From: Actinokineospora alba
Lineage (GTDB): Bacteria > Actinomycetota > Actinomycetes > Mycobacteriales > Pseudonocardiaceae
Assembly (NCBI RefSeq): GCF_004362515.1
Contig: NZ_SNXU01000001.1
Coordinates: forward strand, 4,030,001-4,094,000
Reading direction: 5' to 3'
DNA length: 64,000 nt
Position numbers and translations under genes: made by a program. Numbering within the stretch: position 1 is the stretch's first letter; every line of letters starts with the position of its first letter. The notes beneath the pieces were generated by a model. That model was not told the DNA's origin. It ran no database searches and saw only the letters and a list, made by a program, of their open reading frames with translations. Shown in pieces: positions 18,844 through 26,524 of the stretch.

Positions 18844-18961
18844 AGAGGTACTAACCGGTAGTGTTCAACGGTGACCAAATGCCACCCGAGCGGGTGGCAT
18901 CGACCAGATCGCGCCACCGACGTCGACACCGAAGTCGACCAGCCAACAGGGAGAAGGCCTC

Positions 18962-19939
18962 GTGCCCGTTGCCGTCACCGGAAGCATCGCGACCGATCAC
19001 CTCATGCACTTTCCCGGGAGGTTCGCCGAGCAGCTCGTCGCGGAGCAGCTGCACCGGATCTCGCTGAGCTTCCTTGTCGACGACCTGGTCGTCCGTCGGG
19101 GCGGTATCGGCGCCAACATTGCCTTCGGCATGGGCGTCCTGGGCTGTTCGCCGATCCTGGTCGGGGCCGTGGGCGACGACTTCGCCGACTACCGCTCCTG
19201 GCTTGAGCGCCACGGCGTCGACTGTTCCGGCGTGCGGGTCTCCGAGGTCGCGCACACCGCGCGCTTCGTGTGCACCACCGACGACGACATGTGCCAGATC
19301 GCGTCGTTCTACGCGGGCGCGATGTCGGAGTCCCGGCTCATCGAGCTGCTCCCGGTCGCCGAGCGCGCGGGTGGCCTCGACCTGGTCCTGATCAGCCCGG
19401 ACGACCCCGAGGGCATGCAGCGCCACGCCGAGGAGTGCCGCACCCGCGGCTACACCTTCGGCGTCGACCCGTCGCAGCAGACCGCGTGGATGAACGGCGA
19501 GCAGCTCAAGACCTTCATCGACGGCGCCGACTACCTGTTCACCAACGACTACGAGTGGGAACTGCTCCGGCAGAAGACCGGCTGGTCGGAGGCGGACATC
19601 ATGTCCCGCGTCGGCATGCGCATCACGACCCTCGGCGAGAAGGGTGTGGAGATCGTCGGCTCGGACGGCTCCGTGCTCCACGTCAGCGCCGTGCCCGAGA
19701 CCACGAAGGCCGACCCGACCGGGGTCGGCGACGGCTTCCGCGCCGGGTTCCTGGCCGGTCTGACCCAGGGGCTCAGCCTCGAACGGTCGGCCCAGCTCGG
19801 CTCCTTCATCGCGGTGCTGGTGCTGGAGACCGTCGGCCCCCAGGAGTGGACCTTCGACAAGGCCGAAGCCCTCACCCGCATCGGTGGCGCGTTCGGTCCT
19901 GAGGCCGCCGCCGAGATCGGCGCCGTGCTTCCCGGCTGA
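18962..19939 (+). CDS. adoK: PfkB-family sugar/nucleoside kinase, adenosine kinase-like
   Basis: 325 residues. Ribokinase fold with substrate region GGIGANIAFGMGVLG (about 47-61) and the catalytic/anion-hole motif DPTGVGDGFRAGF near residue 245. By position and length it matches mycobacterial AdoK (Rv2202c), which makes AMP from adenosine, but other PfkB substrates cannot be excluded. GTG start with AGGGAGAAG at a suitable distance. A hairpin terminator follows. Confidence 0.85.
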   Translation: MPVAVTGSIATDHLMHFPGRFAEQLVAEQLHRISLSFLVDDLVVRRGGIGANIAFGMGVLGCSPILVGAVGDDFADYRSWLERHGVDCSGVRVSEVAHTARFVCTTDDDMCQIASFYAGAMSESRLIELLPVAERAGGLDLVLISPDDPEGMQRHAEECRTRGYTFGVDPSQQTAWMNGEQLKTFIDGADYLFTNDYEWELLRQKTGWSEADIMSRVGMRITTLGEKGVEIVGSDGSVLHVSAVPETTKADPTGVGDGFRAGFLAGLTQGLSLERSAQLGSFIAVLVLETVGPQEWTFDKAEALTRIGGAFGPEAAAEIGAVLPG

Positions 19940-19955
19940 GCCAGACCGCACTGCC

Positions 19956-19994
19956 GATTCGGTCCCCGCACCCACCAGGGTCGGGGACCGAATC
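19956..19994. terminator. Hairpin between kinase and map genes
   Basis: 13-bp perfect stem (19956-19968 with 19982-19994), 13-nt loop able to form a small inner stem, followed by CGTTTCG. It lies at a convergent junction and serves either strand. Confidence 0.8.
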
Positions 19995-20001
19995 CGTTTC
20001 G

Positions 20002-20766
20002 TCAGGCGGTGAGGATCCGCGGGCCGTCGTGGGTGATGGCGACCGTGTGCTCGGCGTGCGCGGCGCGGCTGCCGTCGGTCGTGCGCAAGGCCCAGCCATC
20101 GGCGGCGACCTGGTAGGTGTCCTTGCCGCCCGCGTGGAACATCGGCTCGATGGCCAGCACCATGCCCGCGCGCAGCGTCATGCCGCGGCCGGGGTCGCCG
20201 TCGTTGGGCACGCTCGGCGGCTCGTGCATCTCCCGGCCGATGCCATGCCCGCCGAAGTCCTCCGGGATGCCGTAGCCCGCCGCGCGGCCGATGGCGCCGA
20301 TGGCGTGGGCGATGTCGCCGAGCTTGCGGCCGGGAACGGCGACCCGGATCGCGGCTTGCAGCGCCTCGTTCGTGGTCCAGATGAGGTCGAGGTCTGCCGG
20401 GTCCGCCGCACCGACGACGAAGGAGACCGCGGCGTCGCCGTGCCAGCCGTCGATGTTGGCGCCGAAGTCGACGCTGACCAGGTCGCCGTCGACGAGCTGG
20501 GTCTTGTCGGGGATGCCGTGCACGATGACGTCGTTGACCGACGCGCAGATCACCGCGGGGAACGGCGTGGGCGCGAAGTGCGGGTGGTAGTCGAGGAAAG
20601 ACGACTTCGCGCCGTGCTTGGTCAGCACGTCCCGGGCGACCTCGTCGAGTTCGAGCAGCCGCACACCCACCGCCGCGGCCGCGCGGACGGCGGCCAGCGC
20701 CGCCGCGACCACCTTCCCGGCGACTCGCATGGCGTCCAGTTCCGCGGGTGTCTTCAGCTCGATCAT
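20002..20766 (-). CDS. map: Methionine aminopeptidase, type I
   Basis: 254-residue cytosolic dimetal enzyme removing the initiator Met. Metal ligands D100, D111, H174, E207 and E239 and substrate His H83 (VNDVIVHG) are all present. It lacks the N-terminal zinc-finger extension of some actinobacterial paralogues. The pair map plus XRE regulator sits between the PfkB kinase and asnB, where mycobacteria have no such genes, so it is probably an accessory second copy. The ATG is preceded directly by TATAGT, implying a leaderless mRNA. Confidence 0.94.
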   Translation of the reverse strand: MIELKTPAELDAMRVAGKVVAAALAAVRAAAAVGVRLLELDEVARDVLTKHGAKSSFLDYHPHFAPTPFPAVICASVNDVIVHGIPDKTQLVDGDLVSVDFGANIDGWHGDAAVSFVVGAADPADLDLIWTTNEALQAAIRVAVPGRKLGDIAHAIGAIGRAAGYGIPEDFGGHGIGREMHEPPSVPNDGDPGRGMTLRAGMVLAIEPMFHAGGKDTYQVAADGWALRTTDGSRAAHAEHTVAITHDGPRILTA

Positions 20767-20790
20767 GCGGATAACTATACCGGTATTACT
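20767..20790. promoter_or_regulatory. 24-bp divergent promoter/operator of map and the XRE gene
   Basis: The whole space between the two ATGs. TATAGT on minus (20774-20779) and TATACC on plus (20776-20781) overlap each other and the perfect palindrome ATACCGGTAT (20777-20786). A regulator bound to the palindrome would block both promoters. Confidence 0.6.
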
Positions 20791-21063
20791 ATGACGGTCA
20801 TGGTGCGACCACCGCTGACTCCGTTCGAACGCGACCGAGGCGAACTCCTAGGCCAAATCCTGCGCGACGCGCGGGCTGATCGCAGCATGGTGGAGGTCGC
20901 CGCCCACGCCGGAATCTCCGTCGAGACGCTGCGCAAGATCGAGCGAGGGCGGGTGCCCACGCCCGCCTTCTTCACCGTGGCGGCGATTGCCAATGCGGTG
21001 GGACTGTCCCTTGAGGACTTGATCGCCCAGACGGCAATCGACCCAGGACGCATGAGCGCCTGA
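20791..21063 (+). CDS. XRE-family helix-turn-helix regulator
   Basis: 90 residues. A single HTH_3-type domain covers most of the protein: ELLGQILRDARADRSMVEVA, then AGISVETLRKIERGRVPTPA (turn and recognition helix) and AIANAVGLSLEDLI. There is no sensor domain. ATG start 24 bp from the divergent map start. It probably controls itself and map through the shared palindrome; an effector is not apparent. Confidence 0.88.
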   Translation: MTVMVRPPLTPFERDRGELLGQILRDARADRSMVEVAAHAGISVETLRKIERGRVPTPAFFTVAAIANAVGLSLEDLIAQTAIDPGRMSA

Positions 21064-21160
21064 CATCGCCGTCCGCCGAGGGGGTTGACGCATTCTTCGG
21101 CGCTTGCCAGCCGGCCTGGTTACCGGCCGCCGGATGTTCGCGCACCAGCGAAGCCGGTGT

Positions 21161-21189
21161 TTGTCCACAGCCCAGCCGAGTCGTCCACA
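21161..21189 (+). promoter_or_regulatory. Pair of DnaA-box-like 9-mers
   Basis: TTGTCCACA at 21161-21169 and TCGTCCACA at 21181-21189, in the same orientation with starts 20 bp apart (about two helical turns). Both agree with the high-GC actinobacterial DnaA box. No dnaA, dnaN or origin genes are nearby. Confidence 0.45.
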
Positions 21190-21291
21190 GGAATTCGCAC
21201 ACCGACCGCAAACCCCTTGCGCGCCGATAGACTGGCCAAGGGCAGCCCCCCGTGGTGGGTGGGGGCTTTGTTGTCGCGCGGGGGCGGTTCG

Positions 21292-21322
21292 CTAGAGCTT
21301 GACGGGTTCTGAGGCTCCGGGC
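21292..21322 (-). repeat. Displaced copy of the asnB 3' end
   Basis: Aligns with the true asnB terminus at 21478-21509 at about 27 of 31 positions with one 1-base gap. On the minus strand both end in codons for PVKL followed by TAG. The copy is not attached to an open asnB frame, which is closed by a TGA upstream. Confidence 0.75.
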
Positions 21323-21422
21323 TCTGTTGAGGCGCTGTGCAAGATCGGGCGTACCGTCGCCGCCATCGCGGGACTTGGTCAAAGGGCCCGGCGCTCCGGG
21401 CGGATCGACGACCGAACGGACA

Positions 21423-21465
21423 AACCACCCGACCGAGCCCACGATCTCGGCTTGGTCGGGTGGTT
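21423..21465 (-). terminator. Hairpin terminator of asnB
   Basis: 17-bp stem with one G-U pair (21423-21439 with 21449-21465), 9-nt loop, starting 13 bases after the asnB stop; GGTTTGT follows on the minus strand. Confidence 0.75.
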
Positions 21466-21477
21466 CGGTCTCGCGGC

Positions 21478-23406
21478 CTAGAGCTTGACCGGGTAGTGCG
21501 GCTCCGGGATCACCGGGGCGATCCGGCGCTCGATGAAGATGCCGTGCCACAGCATGAACACCAGCAGCGCCCAGATGCGGCGGCTGTGGTCCAGGGTGCC
21601 CGCCTTGTGCTCCTCCAGCAGGCGCAGGACGGCGTTCTTGTCGATCAGGGCGTCGGTTTGCGATGTCATCACGATGTCGCGGGCCCAGTCGTACATCTCG
21701 TCGCGCAGCCACAGGCGGATGGGGACCGGGAAGCCGAGCTTGCGGCGGTTCAGCACGTGCGCCGGGACCACCTTGCGCAGGGCCTGGCGCAGGGCGAACT
21801 TGGTGGTCTCGCGGGTGACCTTCTGCTCCAGCGGGACCTGGGCGGCGATCTTGAACACCTCGGGGTCCAGGAACGGCACCCGCAGCTCCAGGCTGTTGGC
21901 CATGGTCATCTTGTCGGCCTTGACCAGGATGTCGCCGCGCAGCCACGTGTAGAGGTCGACGTGCTGCATGCGGGTCACCGGGTCCCAGCCCAGCGAGTCG
22001 CGGTACGGGCCCGCGGTGATGTCCTTGTGGCTGACCGCCGGGTTGAAGGTCCGCAGGACCTTCTCCAGCTGGTCGTCCCGGAAGATCCGCGCGTTGCCGT
22101 AGTAGCGCTCTTCCAGCGACAGCGCGCCGCGACGCAGGAGGTCCTTGCCTCGGGTGCCCTCGGGGATCTTGGTCGACACCTTGCCCATGGCCCGCCGCAG
22201 GGCGCCCGGGACGCGTTCGAACGGGGCCAGGGAGATCGGCTCGCGGTAGATCGTGTAGCCGCCGAACAGCTCGTCGGCGCCCTCGCCGGACAGCACGACC
22301 TTGACGTGCTTGCGGGCCTCGCGGGCGATGAACCACAGCGGGACCAGCGCCGGGTCGGCCACCGGGTCGTCGAGGTACCAGACGATCAGCGGCAGCGCGT
22401 CCATCATCTCCTGCGCGGAGACCGTCTTGACGACGTGCTTGACCCCGATCGCCGCGGCCGACTCGGCGGCCACGTCGATCTCGGAGTAGCCCTGGCGCTC
22501 GAACCCGGTGGTGAAGGTGATCAGGTCCGGGTTGTGCTCGCGGGCCAGCGCGGCGATCGCGGTCGAGTCGATGCCGCCGGAGAGGAACGAGCCCACCGTC
22601 ACGTCGGCGCGCATGTGCATGCGGACCGAGTCGCTCATCACATCGGCGATGCGCGAGTACAGCGCCTCGGCGTCGGCCGGGCCGCCCACGGGCTTCGGGG
22701 TGAACCGCGGCGCCCAGTACCGCTTGGTCACCGGCTCCTCGCCGGGAGTCAGCGTGAACGACGTGCCCGACTCGATGCGGTGGATCTTGGTGTGCAGCGT
22801 CGCGGGCTCCGGCACGTACTGCAGCGTCAGATAGTGCTGCAGGGCGCGGCGGTCGAGTTCCTGGTTGACGCCGATGAGGCCGGTCAGCTCCAGGATCGAC
22901 TTCTTCTCACTGGAGAACGCCACCCCGCCGGGGCCCGCCGCGTAGAACAGCGGCTTGATGCCGAACGGGTCGCGGGCGCCGAAGAGCACCTGCTTCTGCC
23001 CGTCCCAGATGAGGAACGCGAACATGCCGCGCAGCCGGGTGACGGCCTCTTCGCCCAGGTAGTGATATGCGGCGACGATCGTCTCGGAGTCGCCGTCGGT
23101 GGTGAACCGGGCGCCGAAGCGCTGGGTCAGCTCCGCCCGCAGCTCGAGGTAGTTGTAGATCTCGCCGTTGAAGAGCAGCGTGTACCGCTCCGGCGACTCG
23201 GGCGGACCCCACGGAAGCGGCTGGTGGGAGTGCTCGATGTCGATCATCGAGAGCCGGTTGAAGCCGAAGACGGCCTCGCCCCCCGTCCACGTCCCGCTCT
23301 CATCGGGCCCACGGTGCCGTTGGCAGCGCATCGCGGCGCCAACAGCCGACCGCGCAGCCGCGGCATCCATCTCAGAAGGACAAACCAGACCAAGCAGACC
23401 GCACAC
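21478..23406 (-). CDS. asnB: Asparagine synthetase (glutamine-hydrolysing)
   Basis: 642 residues. The N-terminal class II glutaminase domain begins with the nucleophile C2 (MCGLLGLV), with RHRGPDESG and LLFNGEIYN. The synthetase domain has the ATP pyrophosphatase motif SFLSGGIDST and VLSGEGADELFGGY. It converts aspartate and glutamine to asparagine and glutamate. It corresponds to Rv2201, which lies beside ctaC as here. GTG start as required to expose Cys2 after Met removal. Divergent from ctaC across 279 bp. Confidence 0.95.
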   Translation of the reverse strand: MCGLLGLVCPSEMDAAAARSAVGAAMRCQRHRGPDESGTWTGGEAVFGFNRLSMIDIEHSHQPLPWGPPESPERYTLLFNGEIYNYLELRAELTQRFGARFTTDGDSETIVAAYHYLGEEAVTRLRGMFAFLIWDGQKQVLFGARDPFGIKPLFYAAGPGGVAFSSEKKSILELTGLIGVNQELDRRALQHYLTLQYVPEPATLHTKIHRIESGTSFTLTPGEEPVTKRYWAPRFTPKPVGGPADAEALYSRIADVMSDSVRMHMRADVTVGSFLSGGIDSTAIAALAREHNPDLITFTTGFERQGYSEIDVAAESAAAIGVKHVVKTVSAQEMMDALPLIVWYLDDPVADPALVPLWFIAREARKHVKVVLSGEGADELFGGYTIYREPISLAPFERVPGALRRAMGKVSTKIPEGTRGKDLLRRGALSLEERYYGNARIFRDDQLEKVLRTFNPAVSHKDITAGPYRDSLGWDPVTRMQHVDLYTWLRGDILVKADKMTMANSLELRVPFLDPEVFKIAAQVPLEQKVTRETTKFALRQALRKVVPAHVLNRRKLGFPVPIRLWLRDEMYDWARDIVMTSQTDALIDKNAVLRLLEEHKAGTLDHSRRIWALLVFMLWHGIFIERRIAPVIPEPHYPVKL

Positions 23407-23544
23407 GCTTCTCGCGCACCTCTCGTATCGAGCCGGAGTATCGCGGGGGAGTGGTCAGTATGCCGGTGTCCGAATCGACTGCGCCGCGCGGAGTGTGACC
23501 GACTTAGCTCTCACCCTCCGGGGGTGTGGCGTGGGTCGCTGGGC

Positions 23545-23550
23545 TAGGCT
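23545..23550 (+). promoter_or_regulatory. Candidate -10 element of ctaC
   Basis: TAGGCT about 135 bp upstream of ctaC, the same hexamer seen before several genes here. It implies a long leader before the AGGAGG site at 23671-23676. No clear -35. Confidence 0.35.
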
Positions 23551-23685
23551 CCGCATTGCTCGACAGAGCGCTGTTCCTCCCTGCCCAGCGGGGTGGGAGC
23601 GGCCGAAATCGGGCATGGGTACGAGATCGCCTTCCCGCGCGGGTTCCCCGGAACCGGCGAGGATCGCAATAGGAGGAGTCGAGCA

Positions 23686-24660
23686 GTGGGCACACCCATG
23701 GCCTCCGGTGCGGACAAGCACCGGAACCGCACGTCGGTGACACGGCTGGCCAAGGTCGCCGGTCTCGCCGTGTTGGTCGTCCTCGCCGCCAGCGGCTGCT
23801 CCACCGAAGAGGTGCTGCGCTTCGGCTGGCCGGAGGGCGTCACCCCACAGGCGCACCGCATGCGCGACTTCTGGACCTGGTCGGTCATCGCCTCGCTCGC
23901 CATCGGCGTGCTGACCTGGGCGCTGATGCTGTGGCCGGTCATCGCCCACCGCAAGCGTGGGGACAAACTGCCGCGGCAGTTCCAGTACAACCACGTGTTG
24001 GAGATCATCTACACCGCGATCCCCGTGGTCATCGTCGTCGTGCTGTTCTACTTCACCGCGACCACCCAGAACTACGTCCAGGCCGAGACCGACAAGCCGG
24101 ACGTCACCGTCGACGTCGTCGCCTTCCAGTGGAACTGGGAGTTCGACCACAAGTCGTTCATCAACTCCAAGGGCGCGCTCGACGTCCCCGCGGCGCCGGG
24201 TGACACGACGGTCCGCACGGTCGGCAGCTCGACCGAGATCCCGCTGTTGGTCCTGCCGATCAACAAGAAGATCCACTACAACCTGCGGGCGACCGACGTC
24301 ATCCACTCCTTCTTCATCCCGGAGTTCCTGTTCAAGCGGGACGTCTTCCCGCACCCGGACAAGAACAACCAGGACCCGACGTTCCAGAACGAGATCGACC
24401 GGACCGGGTCGTTCGTCGGCCGCTGCGCCGAGCTGTGCGGCACGTACCACTCGGCGATGAACTTCGAGGTCCGGGCCGTCACGCCGGAGCTGTTCGAGCA
24501 GTACATGGCGCTGCGCACCAAGGTGAACCCGAAGACCGGCAAGGGCTACACCACGGCCGAGGCGCTCGCTCAGATGAACTGCGGCGAGCTCTGCACCCCG
24601 CACGCGGTGACCACGACGCCGTTCAACACCGACCGCACCGCGCGCAAGGCCTCCGGCTGA
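23686..24660 (+). CDS. ctaC: Cytochrome c oxidase subunit II
   Basis: 324 residues from GTG 23686, nine bases after AGGAGG. A lipoprotein signal with lipobox LAASGC (C38) is followed by two membrane helices and an outer cupredoxin domain with the complete CuA site CAELCGTYHSAM (C-x3-C-x3-H-x2-M). It takes electrons from the cytochrome c domain of QcrC within the bcc-aa3 supercomplex. A C-terminal extension of about 50 residues with a further C..LC pair follows the CuA domain. Forms a transcription unit with ctaF. Confidence 0.96.
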   Translation: MGTPMASGADKHRNRTSVTRLAKVAGLAVLVVLAASGCSTEEVLRFGWPEGVTPQAHRMRDFWTWSVIASLAIGVLTWALMLWPVIAHRKRGDKLPRQFQYNHVLEIIYTAIPVVIVVVLFYFTATTQNYVQAETDKPDVTVDVVAFQWNWEFDHKSFINSKGALDVPAAPGDTTVRTVGSSTEIPLLVLPINKKIHYNLRATDVIHSFFIPEFLFKRDVFPHPDKNNQDPTFQNEIDRTGSFVGRCAELCGTYHSAMNFEVRAVTPELFEQYMALRTKVNPKTGKGYTTAEALAQMNCGELCTPHAVTTTPFNTDRTARKASG

Positions 24661-24713
24661 GGCCGGGGACCTGACAGCGGAATCAACGGTCGACAGGTGA
24701 ATGTGAGGACAGC

Positions 24714-25112
24714 ATGAAGGTCGAAGCCAGGCTCTTCGACGTCACGACCATCTTCTTCTTTCTCTCCGCCGTGGTGTACGGCGTGTGGGCGAAGGAGCCG
24801 GTGGGCACGGTCGGCCTGATCCTGACCGGCGGTCTGTCGCTGATCATCGGTTCGTACTTCCACTTCGTGGCGCGCCGGATCACCCAGCGGCCCGAGGACA
24901 ACCCGGACGCGGAGGTCAGCGACGGCGCGGGCGAGCTGGGCTTCTTCAGCCCGGGCAGCTACTGGCCGGTGGCCCTGGCCGCCTCGGCGGCGGTGACCGG
25001 TGTCGCGCTGGCGTTCTGGCAGATCTGGCTGCTCGTGATCGCGATCGTCCTCGTCCTGCTCACCATCGGCGGGCTGGTCTTCGAGTACCACACGAGGCCC
25101 GAGCACGACTGA
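24714..25112 (+). CDS. ctaF: Cytochrome c oxidase subunit IV (actinobacterial CtaF)
   Basis: 132 residues with four membrane helices (two N-terminal, two C-terminal) separated by a polar loop rich in Asp/Glu. It begins MKVEARLFDVTTIFFF as CtaF proteins do. Small structural subunit of the aa3 oxidase. It starts 53 bp after ctaC and ends at a terminator. Corresponds to Rv2199c. Confidence 0.93.
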   Translation: MKVEARLFDVTTIFFFLSAVVYGVWAKEPVGTVGLILTGGLSLIIGSYFHFVARRITQRPEDNPDAEVSDGAGELGFFSPGSYWPVALAASAAVTGVALAFWQIWLLVIAIVLVLLTIGGLVFEYHTRPEHD

Positions 25113-25130
25113 GTCGCGAAAGTGCTTCAG

Positions 25131-25159
25131 GCGCCGCCGAGACCAGGTCTCGGCGGCGC
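25131..25159 (+). terminator. Intrinsic terminator after ctaF
   Basis: 12-bp perfect stem (25131-25142 with 25148-25159), 5-nt loop, then TTAACTTTT. Confidence 0.85.
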
Positions 25160-25351
25160 TTAACTTTTAACAGACTTCCGTTAATTCAGGGTATCTCCGC
25201 TGATCAGGTGAATAGGCGTGTGCTTATTCCCGCAAATCGCGAAGTTACCTTCTTGGTTGATACGCCCGACGCCGGAAAGCCGGCACGATCGCGCTGACCT
25301 GTCCCTGCCCCTGGGGAGAACCCCCGGGGGCAGCCAGCAGAAGGAGCGTTC
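25160..25351 (+). promoter_or_regulatory. AT-rich promoter/leader region of the aminotransferase operon
   Basis: The first 90 bases are conspicuously AT-rich for this genome (TTAACTTTTAACAG, GTTAATTC, TTATTCCCGCAAATCG). A strong hairpin (25305-25311 with 25327-25333, plus an inner GGGG/CCCC stem and an AGAA loop) ends eight bases before the AAGGAG ribosome site. It could expose or hide that site or mark an mRNA end. No known riboswitch was recognised. Confidence 0.5.
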
Positions 25352-26524
25352 GTGAAACTTGCCCGTCGAATGGAGCGTCTCGGCACCGAGTCGGCGTTCG
25401 AGGTGCTCGCCAAGGCGAAAGCCCTGGAGAAGACCGGCCGCCAGATCATCCACATGGAGATCGGCGAGCCCGATTTCGACACCCCGGCGCACATCGAGAG
25501 CGCCGCTCAGGAAGCGCTGAGCAAAGGGCACACGCATTATGTGGCGGCGCCCGGAATTCCCGAACTGCGCACGTCGGTCGCCGATTTCCTCGACCGCACG
25601 GGCAGGCTCGTCACCACGCCGGACCGGGTGATCATCACGCCCGGCGCGAAGCCGATCATGTTCTTCGCGATCATGGCGCTGTGCGAGGAGGGCGACGAGG
25701 TCATCTACCCCGACCCCGGCTTCCCGATGTACGCCTCCATCACGTCGTTCGCGGGCGCCACCCCGGTGCCGATACCGCTGCGCGAGTCCAACAACTTCAC
25801 CATCGACCCCGACGAACTCGCGTCGCTGGTGACCGACCGGACCAAGCTGCTCATCCTGAACTCGCCGCACAACCCCTGCGGCAGCTCGCTCTCGCAGGAG
25901 CAGATCGAGGCCATCGCCAAGATCGCCATCGAGCGCGACCTGATCGTGCTCAGCGACGAGGTCTACTGGGCGCTGCAGTACGACGGTGAGCACCGCAGCG
26001 TGCTGAGCGTGCCCGGCATGGCCGAGCGGACGATCCTGCTCGACGGCTGGTCGAAGACCTTCGCCATGACCGGCTGGCGGCTCGGGTTCGGTGTGTTCCC
26101 CGAGAAGCTGGTGGAGCCGATCAGCAGGCTCGTCATCAACTCGGTGTCGTGCACGTCGGCGTTCAGCCAGCACGCCGCCATCGCCGCCCTGGACGGCCCG
26201 TGGGACGAGGTCGACAAGATGAAGGCCGCGTTCGCCGAGCGGGCCGAGATCATCGTCGACGGCCTCAACGCGATCCCCGGTGTCTCCTGCGTGCGGCCGG
26301 GTGGCGCGTTCTACGCGTTCCCGAACATCACCGGCCTCGGCCGCTCCTCGGGCGAGCTGTCGGACCTGCTGCTCAACAAGGCCGGTGTCGCGGCGCTGCC
26401 GGGCACGGCGTTCGGCGCCTATGGTGAAGGCTACCTGCGGTTCTCCTACGCCAACTCGCCGGAGAACATCCGCGCCGCGCTCGCCGCCTTCGCCGAACTC
26501 GCCGGAGAGGTCGCCAATGGCTGA
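25352..26524 (+). CDS. Class I/II PLP aminotransferase (aspartate aminotransferase-like)
   Basis: 390 residues. PLP lysine in LLDGWSKTFAMTGWRLG (about 233-236); substrate-carboxylate Arg in LRFSYANS; NSPHNPCGS and DEVYWALQY bind the cofactor ring. GTG start with AAGGAG. The gene overlaps the following 2-hydroxyacid dehydrogenase by 8 bp. Such a pair could convert an amino acid to a 2-oxoacid and then a 2-hydroxyacid, for example glyoxylate/glycolate or hydroxypyruvate/glycerate. The actual amino donor is unknown. Confidence 0.88.
   Translation: MKLARRMERLGTESAFEVLAKAKALEKTGRQIIHMEIGEPDFDTPAHIESAAQEALSKGHTHYVAAPGIPELRTSVADFLDRTGRLVTTPDRVIITPGAKPIMFFAIMALCEEGDEVIYPDPGFPMYASITSFAGATPVPIPLRESNNFTIDPDELASLVTDRTKLLILNSPHNPCGSSLSQEQIEAIAKIAIERDLIVLSDEVYWALQYDGEHRSVLSVPGMAERTILLDGWSKTFAMTGWRLGFGVFPEKLVEPISRLVINSVSCTSAFSQHAAIAALDGPWDEVDKMKAAFAERAEIIVDGLNAIPGVSCVRPGGAFYAFPNITGLGRSSGELSDLLLNKAGVAALPGTAFGAYGEGYLRFSYANSPENIRAALAAFAELAGEVANG

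Larger units (their letters stand above)
21064..21477. other. 414-bp intergenic region between the XRE gene and asnB
   Basis: No credible coding frame. It holds, in order, two DnaA-box-like sites (21161-21189), a GC hairpin with T-rich tail on the plus strand (AGCCCCC 21244-21250 with GGGGGCT 21261-21267, then TTGTTG), a 31-bp copy of the asnB 3' end (21292-21322) and the asnB terminator (21423-21465). It looks like a scar between an inserted map/XRE module and the core asnB gene. Confidence 0.6.
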
